Shown: positions 17,083 to 27,501, numbered from the stretch's first letter. The stretch: DNA of 64,000 bases from Hyphomonadaceae bacterium JAD_PAG50586_4 (GCA_023242925.1 CP096134.1:1631501-1695500); one strand, 5' to 3'. Notes: generated from the sequence alone by a model not told the origin. Numbers and translations: made by a program.

Positions 17083-18360
17083 CGGTGGCGCGTCCACGGA
17101 AGAGGAAAAAGAGCGGCAACCCAAGCGCCATGACAACGCAGCCCCAGAACAGTACTTCAAGTCCAGAGCCGAACGCCGCGAACAGCGAATAGACCAAACC
17201 CACAACGGCCACGGCCGCCCAAGCCGGGGCCGAGCGCGCGGAGTGCTTGAGTTCAGCCAGCGACACAACGACGTAATAAACCAGCCCCAAAGCCGTCGCC
17301 ATCATCAGCAAGAACGTGAACGCGCCGATGAGGCCGCGCGAATAGTTTAGCAGCAGCAAGAGCGACGCGAGCGTCGCCGAGAGCAGAAGCGAAAGATGCG
17401 GCGAGCCTCCCTTGGTGGTGGCCGCCAGCCAGCGCGGCGCGAGATTGTCGAGCGCCACCGCCATCGGCATTTGCCCACTTGTGAATATGAGGCCGTTTAG
17501 CGTGCCGGCCGTGGCGATCAGCGCGCCGACGGCGATGAAGTGGGGACCCCAGTCGCCGAACACGCGCGCTGCGTCAGAGAATGGCGCGGTCGATTGCGCC
17601 AGTTGTGCGGGCGGCACCAATAACATCACGGCCGCCGTGGCGCTGAGATAGATCACCACCACCGTCACCATGCCAGTGACGAGCGCGCGCGGAATGGTGC
17701 GCTCGCAATCTTTCACGTTTGTCGCAGGCAACGTCACCACCTCGAAGCCTGTAAATGGCCAAAGCGCAATCAGCGCGACGGCGGCCAGCGCTGCGATGAC
17801 CGGTTCGCCGGAAGGGTTGAAATCTGGAAGATTGGCGGGCGATCCAAACGTGAATCCTAGCCCGATGATCGCGACGAGAGGAATGATCTTCAGCACGGTC
17901 AGCGCAATCTGCGCCGCGCTCATCTCTTTCAAGCCGCGAATATTGATGAGCGTGAACACGCTGATTAACGCCAGTGCGCTCAACGCTTGTCCAACCGGGT
18001 TATCGTTCAGCGCTGGCACGAACACGGTGAGATAGCCGACGAAGGCGATGGCGACGACGGGAATGCCCATCAGGAACGAGATCCAATAGGCCCAGCCCAT
18101 CAGAAAGCCGGTGAGATCGCCGAACGCTGCGCGTGAATACGCGTAGGGCCCGCCATTGCAGCTCGTGCGCGCGGCGAGGCGCCGAAGATCAAAGCGAGCG
18201 CAATCGAGCCGCCGCCCGCGATGATCCAGCCGCCGAAGCTGAGCAGGCCATAGGGCGCGAGCAATGTTGGCAGCATGAACACGCCGGAGCCAATCATGCA
18301 GCCCACGGTTAGTGACCAGCACGACCAAAAGCCCAGCGGCTTGTGCTCCGCGTCGCTCAT
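17066..18360 (-). CDS. APC-family amino acid permease, frameshifted
   Basis: An integral membrane amino-acid or polyamine transporter of the APC superfamily, about 431 residues with roughly twelve segments. The N-terminal part is MSDAEHKPLGFWSCW followed by the helix-1 motif GCMIGSGVFMLP. The chain breaks near 18181, where a missing base (ATCTTCGGCGCC, expected GGCCGCC) moves the frame into LAARTSCNGGPYAYSRAAFG. This is the canonical GGPYxYxRxxFG motif of the AdiC/PotE-like group. The rest is intact. Downstream overlap with the FemAB-like gene is convergent. The substrate is not predictable. Confidence 0.87.
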
Positions 18361-18364
18361 GCGC

Positions 18365-18760
18365 CTAGCATCGCTGCGAAATGCCGAAGCTGCCGTCGGG
18401 TTGACCAATGAGGAGTTGGTTCTCGTTGCCCTTAGCGACGTTCACGCCGAAATCGCCGTTTGCGCCACTCATGGTCACGCGGTCGCCTTCAAGCGTCCAT
18501 GTGCCGGTGGAGCCGTCCTGCATGCGGAAGCTGCCGTCGGCATTGAAGGTGATGGTCGAATTGCAATCGCCATTGTCGCCCCAGGCGCCGGCGAGGAATG
18601 CCGCGGTCACGGCTTCGCCGCTTTGCGCCGGTGGCGCGTGCGGATCAGCGATCGGCGCTTCCGCGGCGGGCGCTTCGGCTTTTGCCGTCGTCGCGGGCTG
18701 GCCGCAGCCGAACAGAGCAAGCGCCGCAAGCGCGGCGGCGGGTATTTGAATCGATTTCAT
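18365..18760 (-). CDS. Small lipoprotein with beta-rich C-terminal domain
   Basis: The 131-residue product has a lipoprotein signal with lipobox LFGC (Cys19) and an Ala/Pro-rich spacer (about 20-50). A compact C-terminal region follows, with GAWGDNGDCNSTITFNADG, GTWTLEGDRVTM and a final Cys, so two Cys residues could form a disulphide. The pattern of G-x-W plus TITFNADGSF resembles small outer-membrane or periplasmic lipocalin-like domains, but I assign no family. It lies 4 bases upstream of the permease gene on the same strand, suggesting a shared transcript. Confidence 0.75.
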   Translation of the reverse strand: MKSIQIPAAALAALALFGCGQPATTAKAEAPAAEAPIADPHAPPAQSGEAVTAAFLAGAWGDNGDCNSTITFNADGSFRMQDGSTGTWTLEGDRVTMSGANGDFGVNVAKGNENQLLIGQPDGSFGISQRC

Positions 18761-18831
18761 GTGTTCTCCCCGGCTTAATCTGCGCGCCTATCGCGGCGCT
18801 GCCAAGAGGGCGGCCAGGGGGCGATGACGAA

Positions 18832-19137
18832 CTAGCCCTGACGACCAGGGCGCGGGATTTCAGCCAGTGTAATTCGCTCGTATTCTTGCGGGTCGAGTTT
18901 GCAGGAATTGAGTTCGACTTCGAGGCGATGCGTGGGGCGCACGTCGGCGGGGGCAGGGCGCGCGGCGGGCGTTTCGCCGATAAACCAGGCGACGTAATCT
19001 TGGCACCAGGCTTCGCGCGCCTCGAACGCTGCGGCGGCCATTGGCGCCGGCGCCACAGGACGTTTGTCGTCAGCTTGCGCGAGTGCTGCGGTGGAGGCGC
19101 AAGCGATGAGGAATGTGGCGTAAACGAGATTGCGCAT
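18832..19137 (-). CDS. Small exported hypothetical protein
   Basis: A 101-residue protein with a Sec signal peptide (MRNLVYATFLIACASTAALA, cleavage near AQA). The mature part has a conserved-looking helix FEAREAWCQDYVAWFIGE and two cysteines. The ATG at 19135-19137 follows GAAGGATCACGCTC, a good ribosome binding site. Function is unknown. A longer reading frame through this region continues upstream into rnr antisense and is not real. Confidence 0.7.
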   Translation of the reverse strand: MRNLVYATFLIACASTAALAQADDKRPVAPAPMAAAAFEAREAWCQDYVAWFIGETPAARPAPADVRPTHRLEVELNSCKLDPQEYERITLAEIPRPGRQG

Positions 19138-19198
19138 GAGCGTGATCCTTCGTGGGATCAACGCTGCGTTGTCGCGACCGTTCCGCTGTTCCCTGCGC

Positions 19199-21492
19199 TC
19201 AGCGGCGACGTTTGCCGCGTTTGGTGTCGCGATCGCGGAAGCCGCCGCCGCTGTGGCCTTGGCGATTTGAGCGCGATTTGCGCCAGCCGGGGATTGCCTC
19301 CAGCGGATCGTTGAGCACGGTGAAGAGAAGACCGCCGCTGATCGGCGTCGCTTCATCCAGGCGTACTTCGACTCGCATGCCGAGCGGGAAGCGTTGGCCG
19401 GTCTGTTCGCCGACGAGCGCGTGCGCGGCTTCGTCGTGCACCCAGCGTTCGTTGCCGAGCGTGGAGATGGGCGCCAGGCCATCGGCTTGGGTTTCGTCCA
19501 AACGGATGAATAGACCAAAGCGCGTGACGCCGGTGACGCGGCCCTCAAAGATGTTGCCGACGCGATCGGCGAGGAAGGCGCTGATATAGCGCGCGGTGGC
19601 GTCGCGTTCGGCGGCCATGCTGGTGCGCTCGGCCGTGCTGATGTGCTCAGCGGTTTCAACGTAGCGCTCTTCTTCCTTATCGGTCGCGCCATCGTCGCCG
19701 AGCTTCAGCGCGCGTATCAGGGCGCGGTGGATGGTGACGTCGGCGTAGCGGCGGATGGGTGAGGTAAAGTGCGAGTAGCGCGCGAGGTTCAAACCGAAGT
19801 GCCCGATATTGTCAGGCGAGTACACGGCTTGCGATTGGGTACGCAGCACGACTTCGTTGATGATGTCCTTGTTCGGCGAGGTCTCGGCCAAATGCAGGAT
19901 ACGGTTGAAGCGCGCGGCGGTGACGGTCTGGCCCTTGGTCCAAGACATCTCGACCGTTGGTAGGAAGTCCGAGAGCGAGGCGATCTTCTCGTCGCTGGGG
20001 CGATCGTGGATGCGGTAGATTTGCGGGCGGTTCTTTTGCTCAAGCGTCTCGGCCGCGCAGACGTTGGCCTGGATCATGAATTCTTCGATGAGCTTGTGCG
20101 CATCGAAACGCTCGCGCCGCTTCACGCCGGCGACCTTACCGTCCTTGAAAATGATCTTGTGCTCGGGCGCGTCGATCTCGAGCGGCTGGCGCTTCTGGCG
20201 GCCAGCCCAAACACAGGCGTACGCCGCCCAGAGCGGTTTCAGGACTGGCTCCAGCAGCGGCTGAGTTTTGTCGTCGGGTTTGGCGTCGATCGCGGCTTGC
20301 GCTTGTTCGTAGGAGAGCTTCGCCGCCGAGCGCATCAGGCCGCGCACGAATTTATGCCGGATCTTGCGGCCTTCGCGGTCGAAGATCAATTCCACGGCCA
20401 AGCACGCGCGCTCTTCATGTTCGCGCAGCGAGCAGAGATCGGCCGAAAGCGATTCTGGCAACATGGGTGCTACGCGATCGGGGAAGTAGGTGGAGTTTGC
20501 CCGCCGCCAAGCGCCGCGATCGAGCGGCGTGCCGGTCTGCACGTAGGCCGAGACGTCGGCGATTGCGACCCAGACGCGCCAGCCGCCTTGGTTCTTCTCG
20601 TCCGTGTCGGGTGAAGCGTAAACGGCGTCGTCGTGATCGCGCGCGTCTTCTGGATCTATGGTGATGAGCGGCACGTCGCGCAGATCGGTGCGGCCTTTGA
20701 GTGTCGGCTTCTGTGCGGCGTTGGCTTGGGCTTCTTCTTCCGGCGTGAAGCCTTCCTGATGCCATGCGTGTGCATGGCCAGGATCGAGGCGGCGCGCGGA
20801 TCGCTCTCGCGGCCGACAACCTCTTTGACGATGCCGCGCTTGGGGCCATGCGCGCGGCCGCGTTCGGGCGCGAGTTCGACGAAGACGAGATCGCCGTCCT
20901 TCGCATCGCCGACGTGTTGCGATTCAACGATGAGATCGTGGCGCGCTTTGCGGTCGGCGGGCACGACGCGGCCGCCGCCGTACTTCACTGTGCGCGGATC
21001 CTTGTTGGCGCGATAGACGCCGAGGATCTTGTGCGCGCTTTGGCCGAGCCGTTTGACGACGCGCGCTTCGAATTCGCCGTCGTCGCCGCGGGCGATGCGG
21101 GCGAGCACACGGTCGCCCACGCCGATCGCCGCTTCGCCTTTCATGCGCCGCGCTTCGCCGGGGGCGAGGCGGACCATCGGCCCAAAATAGCCCTCTGGCC
21201 CACGCATGCGCGCGAGCAATTCGCCGTCCGGATCGCGATCGACAATGTCCATGACGGCGGATTCAGGCAGCGCGTTTGCGTCAGCGTAGGATTTGCGCCC
21301 GGTGCGGCCGAGCGCGCCGCTCTCTTCCAACTCGCGCAGGATGTGGCGGAGTTCTTTCTTCTGATCGGGGCCAATGCCCAGCTCATGCGCGATGTCGCGC
21401 TTCTGCGCCTTGCCGCCCGATTTGCGGATCGCCTCAAGCACCCGCTCGCGGGTGAGGGGCTCGAATGGGGGTGGTGGTCGATTCTTCGCCAT
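19199..21492 (-). CDS. rnr: Ribonuclease R, frameshifted
   Basis: This RNB-family 3'-to-5' exoribonuclease degrades structured RNA and is about 764 residues. An N-terminal winged-helix region (LTRERVLEAIRKSGGKAQ) and cold-shock domains are followed by the catalytic RNB core TIDPEDARDHDDAVYA, whose Asp residues bind metal, and a C-terminal S1 domain (GRVTGVTRFGLFIRLDE) with a Lys/Arg-rich tail GKRRR. One base is missing near 20757: MHTHGI shifts away from the expected EGFTPEEEA, which resumes in the next frame. The start at 21490-21492 has only a weak ribosome binding site. Confidence 0.92.
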
Positions 21493-21511
21493 GTCGGAAA
21501 TCAGTGTGTCA

Positions 21512-21652
21512 CCTCTCCCCGGCGAGGGGAGAGGTCGCTCGAACTTGTTGGAGCGGGTGAGGGGGCGCGGTCGCGGGCTGGGGCTCATATTGGAAGGCCC
21601 ACCCTCATTCGGTCGCTTTGCGACCACCTTCTCCCGCCCATGCGGGAGAAGG
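21512..21652. repeat. Intergenic palindrome cluster between rnr and topA
   Basis: Three perfect hairpins occupy the rnr-topA gap: CCTCTCCCC/GGGGAGAGG (21512-21534), GGTCGC/GCGACC (21611-21625) and CCTTCTCCCGC/GCGGGAGAAGG (21627-21652). Such G/C-rich palindromes are typical of dispersed REP-like elements; a copy elsewhere in the genome would confirm it. They could also act as terminators or mRNA stabilisers after topA. Confidence 0.6.
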
Positions 21653-21661
21653 TAAGCGGCG

Positions 21662-24315
21662 TCACGCCTTCTTTACAGCCTTCTTAGCCGCTGGCTTTTT
21701 CGCGGCGGCTTTTTTGGGGGCGGCTGGCTTCTTCGCAACCTTCTTTGGCGCAGCGGCCTTCTTCGGCGCGGCTTGCTTTGGCGCAGCCGCTTTCTTCGCG
21801 GGCGCTTTCTTTTTCTTCTTGCCGCCGCCGGCTTCGAGGCGGGCGGCTAGGAGGGCGAGGGCTTCGTCGAAGGTGACGTCTTCGGGCTTTTTTCCTTCGG
21901 CACGTTGGCGTTGGTTTCGCCGTCATTGATGTAGGGGCCGTAACGGCCGCTGAGCACGCGCACCGGCTTGCCGGTGACGGGACTTTCGCCAAGTTCTTTC
22001 AACGGCGCGGGTGCGGCACGACCGAAGCGACCTTTGCCGCCGCCGGCCTTCTTTTCTTCGATCAGCGCGACGGCGCGGTTCATTTGAATTTCATGGACGT
22101 CGTCGGCGCCGGGCAAATTCACATAGAGATTGCCCATCTTAATATACGGACCGAAGCGGCCGATATTGGCGACGATCAGTTCGCTTTCGCTCGGGTGCAT
22201 ACCTACTTCGCGCGGCAGCGAGAGCAATTTTATCGCGGTTTCGAGATCAACGTCGGTCGGCGCTTTGCCTTTCGGCACGCTCGCGCGCTTGGGTTTGTCG
22301 GGATCGCTCGGGTTCGGCGTTTCGAAATAGGCGCCGAAGCGGCCGCTCTTCAACAGGATCGGGCCGTTGGGGCCTTCGCCAACCATGAGGCCGTCCGAGG
22401 GAATAGCCTGTTCGGCATCCTCGGCGCCGGCAAGCTGACGCGTGAATTTGCAGGGCGGATCGCCGTTATAATTCGAGCAGCCAACGAACGCGCCGAACTT
22501 GCCGAGGCGCAGCGAAAGCTGCCCGACGCCACAAAGCGGGCAGGTGCGCGGATCGGAGCCGTCTTCCTTGGCAGGGAAGATGTGCGGGCCCATCACTTCG
22601 TTCAACGTGTCGAGCACTTGGGTGATGCGCAGATCGCCGGTGTCGGCGATGGCGCCGCTGAAGTCTTTCCAGAAGTCGCGCATCAGCGCCTTCCAATTGA
22701 GATTGCCGGCGCTGACTTCGTCGAGTTTTTCTTCGAGGTCGGCGGTGAAATCGTATTCGACATACTTGCCGAAGAAGTTTTCGAGGAAGGCGATGACGAT
22801 GCGGCCGCGATCATCTGGGATGAAGCGGTTCTTATCCATCGTGACGTAATTGCGCTCGCGCAGCTTTTCGAGGATCGCCGCGTAGGTCGAAGGCCGGCCG
22901 ATGCCGAGTTCTTCGAGTTTCTTGACGAGCGATGCTTCCGAATAACGCGGCGGCGGTTCGGTGAAGTGCTGGTCGGCCTTCACGTCTTCGACCTTGACGC
23001 TCTCGCCTTGCTTCAGCTGCGGCAGGCGGCGGTTTTCTTCGTCTTCCTCGTCGTCGCGGCCTTCTTGATAGAGCTTCAAGAAGCCGTCGAAAAGAATCAC
23101 TTGGCCGGTCGCGCGGAGTTCGACTTTGCCCGTGGGTTCGGTGAAATCAACGCTGGTGCGCTCGAGCGAAGCCGCTTCCATTTGGCTGGCGACCGCGCGT
23201 TTCCAAACGAGATCGTAGAGTTTCGCCTGATCGCCATCGAGGCTGAGTTGTTGCGGCGTGTTCGACGGATCGGTTGGGCGGATCGCTTCGTGCGCTTCCT
23301 GCGCGTTCTTGATCTTGGAAGCGTATTTGCGCGGCTCGGCGGGCACATAATTGGCGCCCATCTGCTTGCCGATGGCGGTGCGCAATTCGCGGATCGCGCC
23401 TTCGTCCATGCTGACGCCGTCGGTCCGCATATAGGTGATGTGACCGGCTTCGTAGAGGCGTTGCGCGGTCTGCATCGTGCGCGAGGCGTTGAAGCCCAGC
23501 TTGCGCGCGGCTTCCTGTTGCAACGTCGAGGTCGTGAACGGCGGCGGCGGATTGCGCTTGGTGGGCTTGGCTTCCACGGCGCTGACTGTGAACTTGGCAT
23601 TCTTCGCCGCATCGCGCGCGGCGTGGGCCATTTGCGCGTTCGGAATGTCGAGGCGCTTTAGCTTCTTGCCTTCGAACGCCGAAAGGCGCGCGTTGAAGCT
23701 TTCGCCGCGCAGACTCTGGAGCGCTGCATCGACGGACCAATATTCTTGCGGCTTGAAGCGTTCGATTTCGACTTCGCGATCCACGATAATGCGCAGCGCC
23801 ACCGATTGCACGCGGCCGGCTGAACGTGAGCCTGGCAGTTTGCGCCACAGCACCGGCGAGAGGCCGAAGCCAACGAGATAATCGAGCGCGCGGCGGGCGA
23901 GGTAGGCGTCCACCAGCTCCATGTCGATATCGCGGGGCGCGGCCATCGCGGCTTGCACGGCGGGTTTGGTGATAGCGTTGAAGGTGACGCGCTGGACCGT
24001 CTTACCCTTTAACGCTTTCTTTTGATTGAGCGCCTCGAGCACGTGCCAGGAAATGGCTTCACCTTCGCGATCAGGGTCGGTGGCGAGGATGAGATTGTCG
24101 GCGTCTTTGAGGGCGTCGGCGATGTCCTTGACGCGCTGGCGCGACTTCGGATCGATCTCCCAATCCATCGCGAAATCGTCGTCCGGCTTCACCGAACCAT
24201 CTTTCGCGGGCAGGTCGCGGATATGGCCGTAGGAGGCCAGGACTTTATAGTCCGAGCCCAAATATTTGTTGATTGTCTTGGCCTTAGCCGGGGATTCGAC
24301 GACGACGACGTTCAT
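21662..24315 (-). CDS. topA: DNA topoisomerase I, frameshifted near C-terminus
   Basis: This type IA topoisomerase relaxes negative supercoils and is about 884 residues. It has the Toprim domain (VVVESPAKAKTI, ATDPDREGEAIS), the active-site Tyr in HITYMRTDGVSM and the gate segment GIGRPSTYAAIL. A zinc-binding CPLCG motif and repeated KSGRFGAYF/GRFGPYI/GRYGPYI repeats follow. One A appears missing near 21890 (GAAAAAAGCCC), after which the frame resumes as PEDVTFDEALALLAARLEAG and ends in a long Lys/Ala-rich DNA-binding tail. The start at 24313-24315 (MNVVVVESPAK) is fixed by family alignment. Confidence 0.95.
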
Positions 24316-24466
24316 GTCTGAGGGGGTTCTCGTTGGGCTTTGGGGGCCGAAGCGGGGCCGGAAACTGGGGGCCGCGATACCGGCTGTCAACGCGACGATA
24401 TAGGGGCTGCGTGTCGCTTATGCCGGCCGGGAGCTAATAAAGCTTTGCGCGTCAGTAGGTTGGGCG

Positions 24467-24733
24467 ATGCATAAGAAAGCATTAGCGAATGCAACCGGTG
24501 GCTGTTCTGAACAACCAGAAGTGGTATTTGAGTCGCATCCGCTCATGACAGATGACAGTGCGAGCGCCGATCCTGTCCACCCGTTTGAGGTCGCAGCCGA
24601 TGTCAGCTCGTTCGCGGCGGAACTGGCCGATATGTCTCGGCGAGCGGGCTTGCTGCACGTGGCCGCGCAATTGGAGCGGGCGCAACGGGCGGCGTCTCTC
24701 TTCATCGAAGGCCGGACGGACGAGCCGGTTTAG
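24467..24733 (+). CDS. Possible small protein in the dprA gap
   Basis: An 88-residue frame divergent from topA, in the place normally taken by dprA. The first 27 residues look unstructured and have lower GC3 than the neighbours. From about residue 40 it has a compact helical region (SSFAAELADMSRRAGLLHVAAQLERAQR). No ribosome binding site is strong at either the ATG at 24467 or the internal ATG at 24545. I recognise no domain. It may be a genuine small gene acquired when dprA was lost, or a chance frame. Confidence 0.4.
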   Translation: MHKKALANATGGCSEQPEVVFESHPLMTDDSASADPVHPFEVAADVSSFAAELADMSRRAGLLHVAAQLERAQRAASLFIEGRTDEPV

Positions 24734-24754
24734 TTGAAGCTTGCGCTGGCCCAA

Positions 24755-24863
24755 GCTTGCGTCGCCTCGTGCGAGCAGGCGGTGGAAAGTGAGTGCGCCG
24801 ATTCTTTGTGTGCGCGAGCCGCGCCCAAGCGATCCGCTCCGGGCGCGACAGCGAGCGGTTCAT
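24755..24863 (-). pseudogene. dprA: Truncated dprA remnant
   Basis: The ATG overlaps the plsY stop (ATGA), as expected for the plsY-dprA pair. The first 21 codons (MNRSLSRPERIAWARLAHTK) and, after a two-base gap or one-base insertion, GALTFHRLLARGDASLGQR resemble the N-terminus of DprA, the single-strand DNA processing protein of transformation. The similarity ends after about 35-40 codons. The Rossmann domain and the C-terminal winged helix are absent, and only about 0.5 kb separates plsY from topA, against about 1.1 kb for a full dprA. A 9-bp direct repeat AAGCTTGCG (24737-24745, 24753-24761) flanks the break and may mark the deletion. Confidence 0.6.
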
Positions 24864-25540
24864 TCCGCGCTGGGCTCGGCTACGGGCGGGGGATCGACCC
24901 CAACGGGCGCCGCCTCCGCTTCGTCTTTCTTGGCGCCGATCTTCGGTTCTGTGCCAGCGCGCAGGCGCGCGATGTTGGCGCCATGGCGCCAGAAGATGAG
25001 GGCGGCGAGGACGAGCGAGAAAATGATCTCGGACCACGAGAAGCCGGCGATCAAGGCCATGATCGGCGCGATGGCGGCGGCGCAGAGGGCGGCGAGCGAG
25101 GAATAACGGAATATGGTGGCGACGGCGAGCCAGGTGACGCCCGCGATGAAGCCGAGCGGCCAGATGCCGGCGAACAATACGCCGAAGAACGTCGCGACAC
25201 CCTTGCCGCCTTTGAAGCCCAGCCACACCGGGAAGCAATGGCCGATGAAGGCTGCGCCCCCAGCCAGAAGGCCGATTTGCATTTGCGGTTCGTCGGTGAT
25301 GCCGGCCATGCCGGCGAACAGGCGCGCGAGCAAAAGCGCGATCGCGGCTTTGCCGGCGTCGAGCAGCAATGTGGCGAGGGCGATGTCCTTGCGACCGGTG
25401 CGCAGCACGTTGGTTGCACCGATATTGCCGGAGCCGACATTGCGGATGTCGCCCAGGCCTGCGGCCTTGGTCAGCACAAGCCCGAACGGAATCGAGCCGA
25501 GAAGATAGCCGCCCGCAGCGGCAAGTATGAAAGCGAACAT
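24860..25540 (-). CDS. plsY: Acyl-phosphate:glycerol-3-phosphate acyltransferase PlsY
   Basis: This integral membrane enzyme transfers an acyl group from acyl-phosphate to glycerol-3-phosphate, the first step of phospholipid synthesis. The 226-residue product has the three conserved cytoplasmic motifs: LLGSIPFGLVLTK, NVGSGNIGATNVLR and GFKGGKGVATFFG, with five or more membrane helices. The start is placed at the ATG at 25538-25540, the first family-like residue (MFAFILAAAGGYLLG). The C-terminus is a charged and Pro-rich tail unlike core family members. It lies next to the dprA remnant in the normal plsY-dprA order. Confidence 0.94.
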   Translation of the reverse strand: MFAFILAAAGGYLLGSIPFGLVLTKAAGLGDIRNVGSGNIGATNVLRTGRKDIALATLLLDAGKAAIALLLARLFAGMAGITDEPQMQIGLLAGGAAFIGHCFPVWLGFKGGKGVATFFGVLFAGIWPLGFIAGVTWLAVATIFRYSSLAALCAAAIAPIMALIAGFSWSEIIFSLVLAALIFWRHGANIARLRAGTEPKIGAKKDEAEAAPVGVDPPPVAEPSAE

Positions 25541-25636
25541 CAGCACCCGATGGTCTGTAACAGGGCGCGCGGGTCCTGTGGAGGGAGACTTTCGTCTGCT
25601 CGTCGCTAAGCTCGCCCGAAAACGGGGAAGCAAGCA

Positions 25637-27049
25637 ATGGACATGACAAGGCGTGGCGTGGCTTTGGGTGTGGCGGGTGCGGCCTTGGCTGGATGTGCGC
25701 CGGATGGGGCGACGGCGTTTGCCCCGCCGCGCGACCGGCAGTTTCCGCAAGGCTTTCTCTGGGGCGTTGCGAGTTCGTCGTTTCAGATCGAGGGCGCGCT
25801 CGATGCCGACGGGCGCGGGCAAAGCATCTGGGACGTGTTTCCGCGCGACAAGATTCATGATGGCAGCGATGCCGCGATCGCCAATGATTCCTATCATCGC
25901 TACGCCGAAGACGTAGCGCTGATTGCGGGCGCGGGCATGAACGCCTATCGCTTCTCGATCGCCTGGCCGCGGATCTTGCCGAGCGGCGCCGGCGCGGTGA
26001 ACGAGGCGGGGCTCGATTATTATTCGCGGCTGATCGATGCGCTGCTGGCGCGGGGCGTTGCGCCGTACGCGACTCTATTTCATTGGGACCTTCCGTTGGC
26101 GCTTGAGGGCGGTTGGGCCAATCGCGACACGGCGTTGCGCTTTGGCGATTATGCGCAGGTGGTGGCCGAACGCTTGGGCGATCGGCTGAAACATATCGTG
26201 GTGCTGAACGAAGCGGCGGTGCACGCGGTGTTAGGGCATGTGTACGGCGCGCATGCGCCAGGACTTACGGATGCTAGCCTGATGGCCGGTGCGATCCATC
26301 ACCAGAATTTGGCGCAAGGTCTGTCGATCCAAGCGATGCGCAGCGTGCGCAATGATTTGACCATCGGCACGACGATGGCGCTGATGCCGGCGCGTACGGC
26401 GGGCGGTTGGCTTGGGCCCTTGCATCGCATGGCGGCGCAAGGGTTCGACGAAGTTTGGAACCGCGCGTTTCTCGACCCGCTGTTTCTTGGCGCATATCCG
26501 AAAATCGCGCGCGACATGGTGAAGAGCGTGCTGCGCGAGGGCGATATGGAAATCGTGCGCCAGCCGATCGATTTCCTCGGCGTGAATTATTACGCGCCGA
26601 CTTATATGCGTTTCGATCTTGGCGCGCCGAGCTTCTTGGCGCCGGCCGATCCGCCGGCGGGATCGGAGCTCGATGCGTTCGCGCGTCATGTTGATCCGTC
26701 AGGCTTGCATGAAGTACTGGCGCGGTTGCGCCATCAGTATGGCAACCCGCGCGTTTATATCACGGAGAATGGCTGCTCAGATGCGTTCAGCGATGGACCA
26801 GCCGAGATCGACGATCAATTTCGCATCGACTTTTTGCGCCGGCATCTCGAAGCGGTGAAGAGCGCGATGGAAGGCGGCAGCGATATTGGCGGCTATTTCC
26901 ATTGGACGCTGACCGACAATTGGGAGTGGGCGGAAGGCTATCGCTCGAAATTCGGGCTGGTGGCGCAGGATCGCGCGACGGGCGTGCGTACGCCGAAAGC
27001 CAGCTATGCGTGGTTTGGAAATCTGGCGCGAACGGGTGTGTTGGATTAG
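25637..27049 (+). CDS. Glycoside hydrolase family 1 beta-glucosidase, exported lipoprotein
   Basis: A 470-residue GH1 enzyme that hydrolyses beta-glycosides. The N-terminus has a twin-arginine signal (MTRRGVALG) and lipobox LAGC (Cys near 20), so it is probably exported folded by Tat and lipid-anchored. The barrel has the family start FLWGVASSSFQIEGA and the nucleophile Glu in YITENGCSD. The acid/base Glu lies in VVLNEAAV; the usual motif is NEP, here NEA, which is a change at a conserved Pro. RFSIAWPRILP, FHWDLPLALEGGW and WTLTDNWEWAEGY are further signatures. It stands alone, divergent from plsY. Confidence 0.92.
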   Translation: MDMTRRGVALGVAGAALAGCAPDGATAFAPPRDRQFPQGFLWGVASSSFQIEGALDADGRGQSIWDVFPRDKIHDGSDAAIANDSYHRYAEDVALIAGAGMNAYRFSIAWPRILPSGAGAVNEAGLDYYSRLIDALLARGVAPYATLFHWDLPLALEGGWANRDTALRFGDYAQVVAERLGDRLKHIVVLNEAAVHAVLGHVYGAHAPGLTDASLMAGAIHHQNLAQGLSIQAMRSVRNDLTIGTTMALMPARTAGGWLGPLHRMAAQGFDEVWNRAFLDPLFLGAYPKIARDMVKSVLREGDMEIVRQPIDFLGVNYYAPTYMRFDLGAPSFLAPADPPAGSELDAFARHVDPSGLHEVLARLRHQYGNPRVYITENGCSDAFSDGPAEIDDQFRIDFLRRHLEAVKSAMEGGSDIGGYFHWTLTDNWEWAEGYRSKFGLVAQDRATGVRTPKASYAWFGNLARTGVLD

Positions 27050-27319
27050 CGCTGAAAGAGGGGCAATCGCGCCCAGCACGTTTGGCCGCGCAAAGCGTGG
27101 GCTTCACACGATGGCCTGTGCCGCGCCCGAGCTTGGCGCAGGCGTGCAGCACGATGATGTTGTTGATGGTGCGAGCGACGGCGTCGAGATTGGCGCAAAG
27201 CCCCGCGCGCGACGCGTCCGCTGATGCGCCCTAAGCTGTCGCGAAAGATGAGCGCGCCCACCCAGAAGAGCAGCAAGCGAGCCCAGGCGATCGGCCTGGG
27301 GCTTTCTATGCTCTGTCAT
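27046..27319 (-). pseudogene. Broken small gene of unknown function
   Basis: No single frame is complete, but GC3-rich codons shift through three frames: MTEHRKPQADRLGSLAALL (from ATG 27317-27319), then VGALIFRDSLGRISGRVARG, then LCANLDAVARTINNIIVLHA and CAKLGRGTGHRVKPTLC. The pieces follow each other without loss and would give about 90 residues. No family is recognised. The bias and continuous pieces suggest one gene with two or three frame changes, so either sequencing errors or decay. It converges on the GH1 gene end. Confidence 0.4.
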
Positions 27320-27501
27320 GGCGGGCGCGATCTTGCGGCGCAGTTGTGCGGCCGGTTTGAACTCGTCGGATATATTCCTTCTGCGTCAGGCGCGCGGCCG
27401 GGAAACTGCGGATTGCGTTCGGTTTTTCCCCGATTGCCAGCCGTTATGTAGCGCTTCAGAGTGGGACAGACGGCCGCAATGGCCACATATTGGGGACTAG
27501 G

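Noticed and set aside
22084..23661. Long plus-strand frame opposite topA
   Set aside because: It is an antisense shadow of a high-GC gene, without domains or a start signal.
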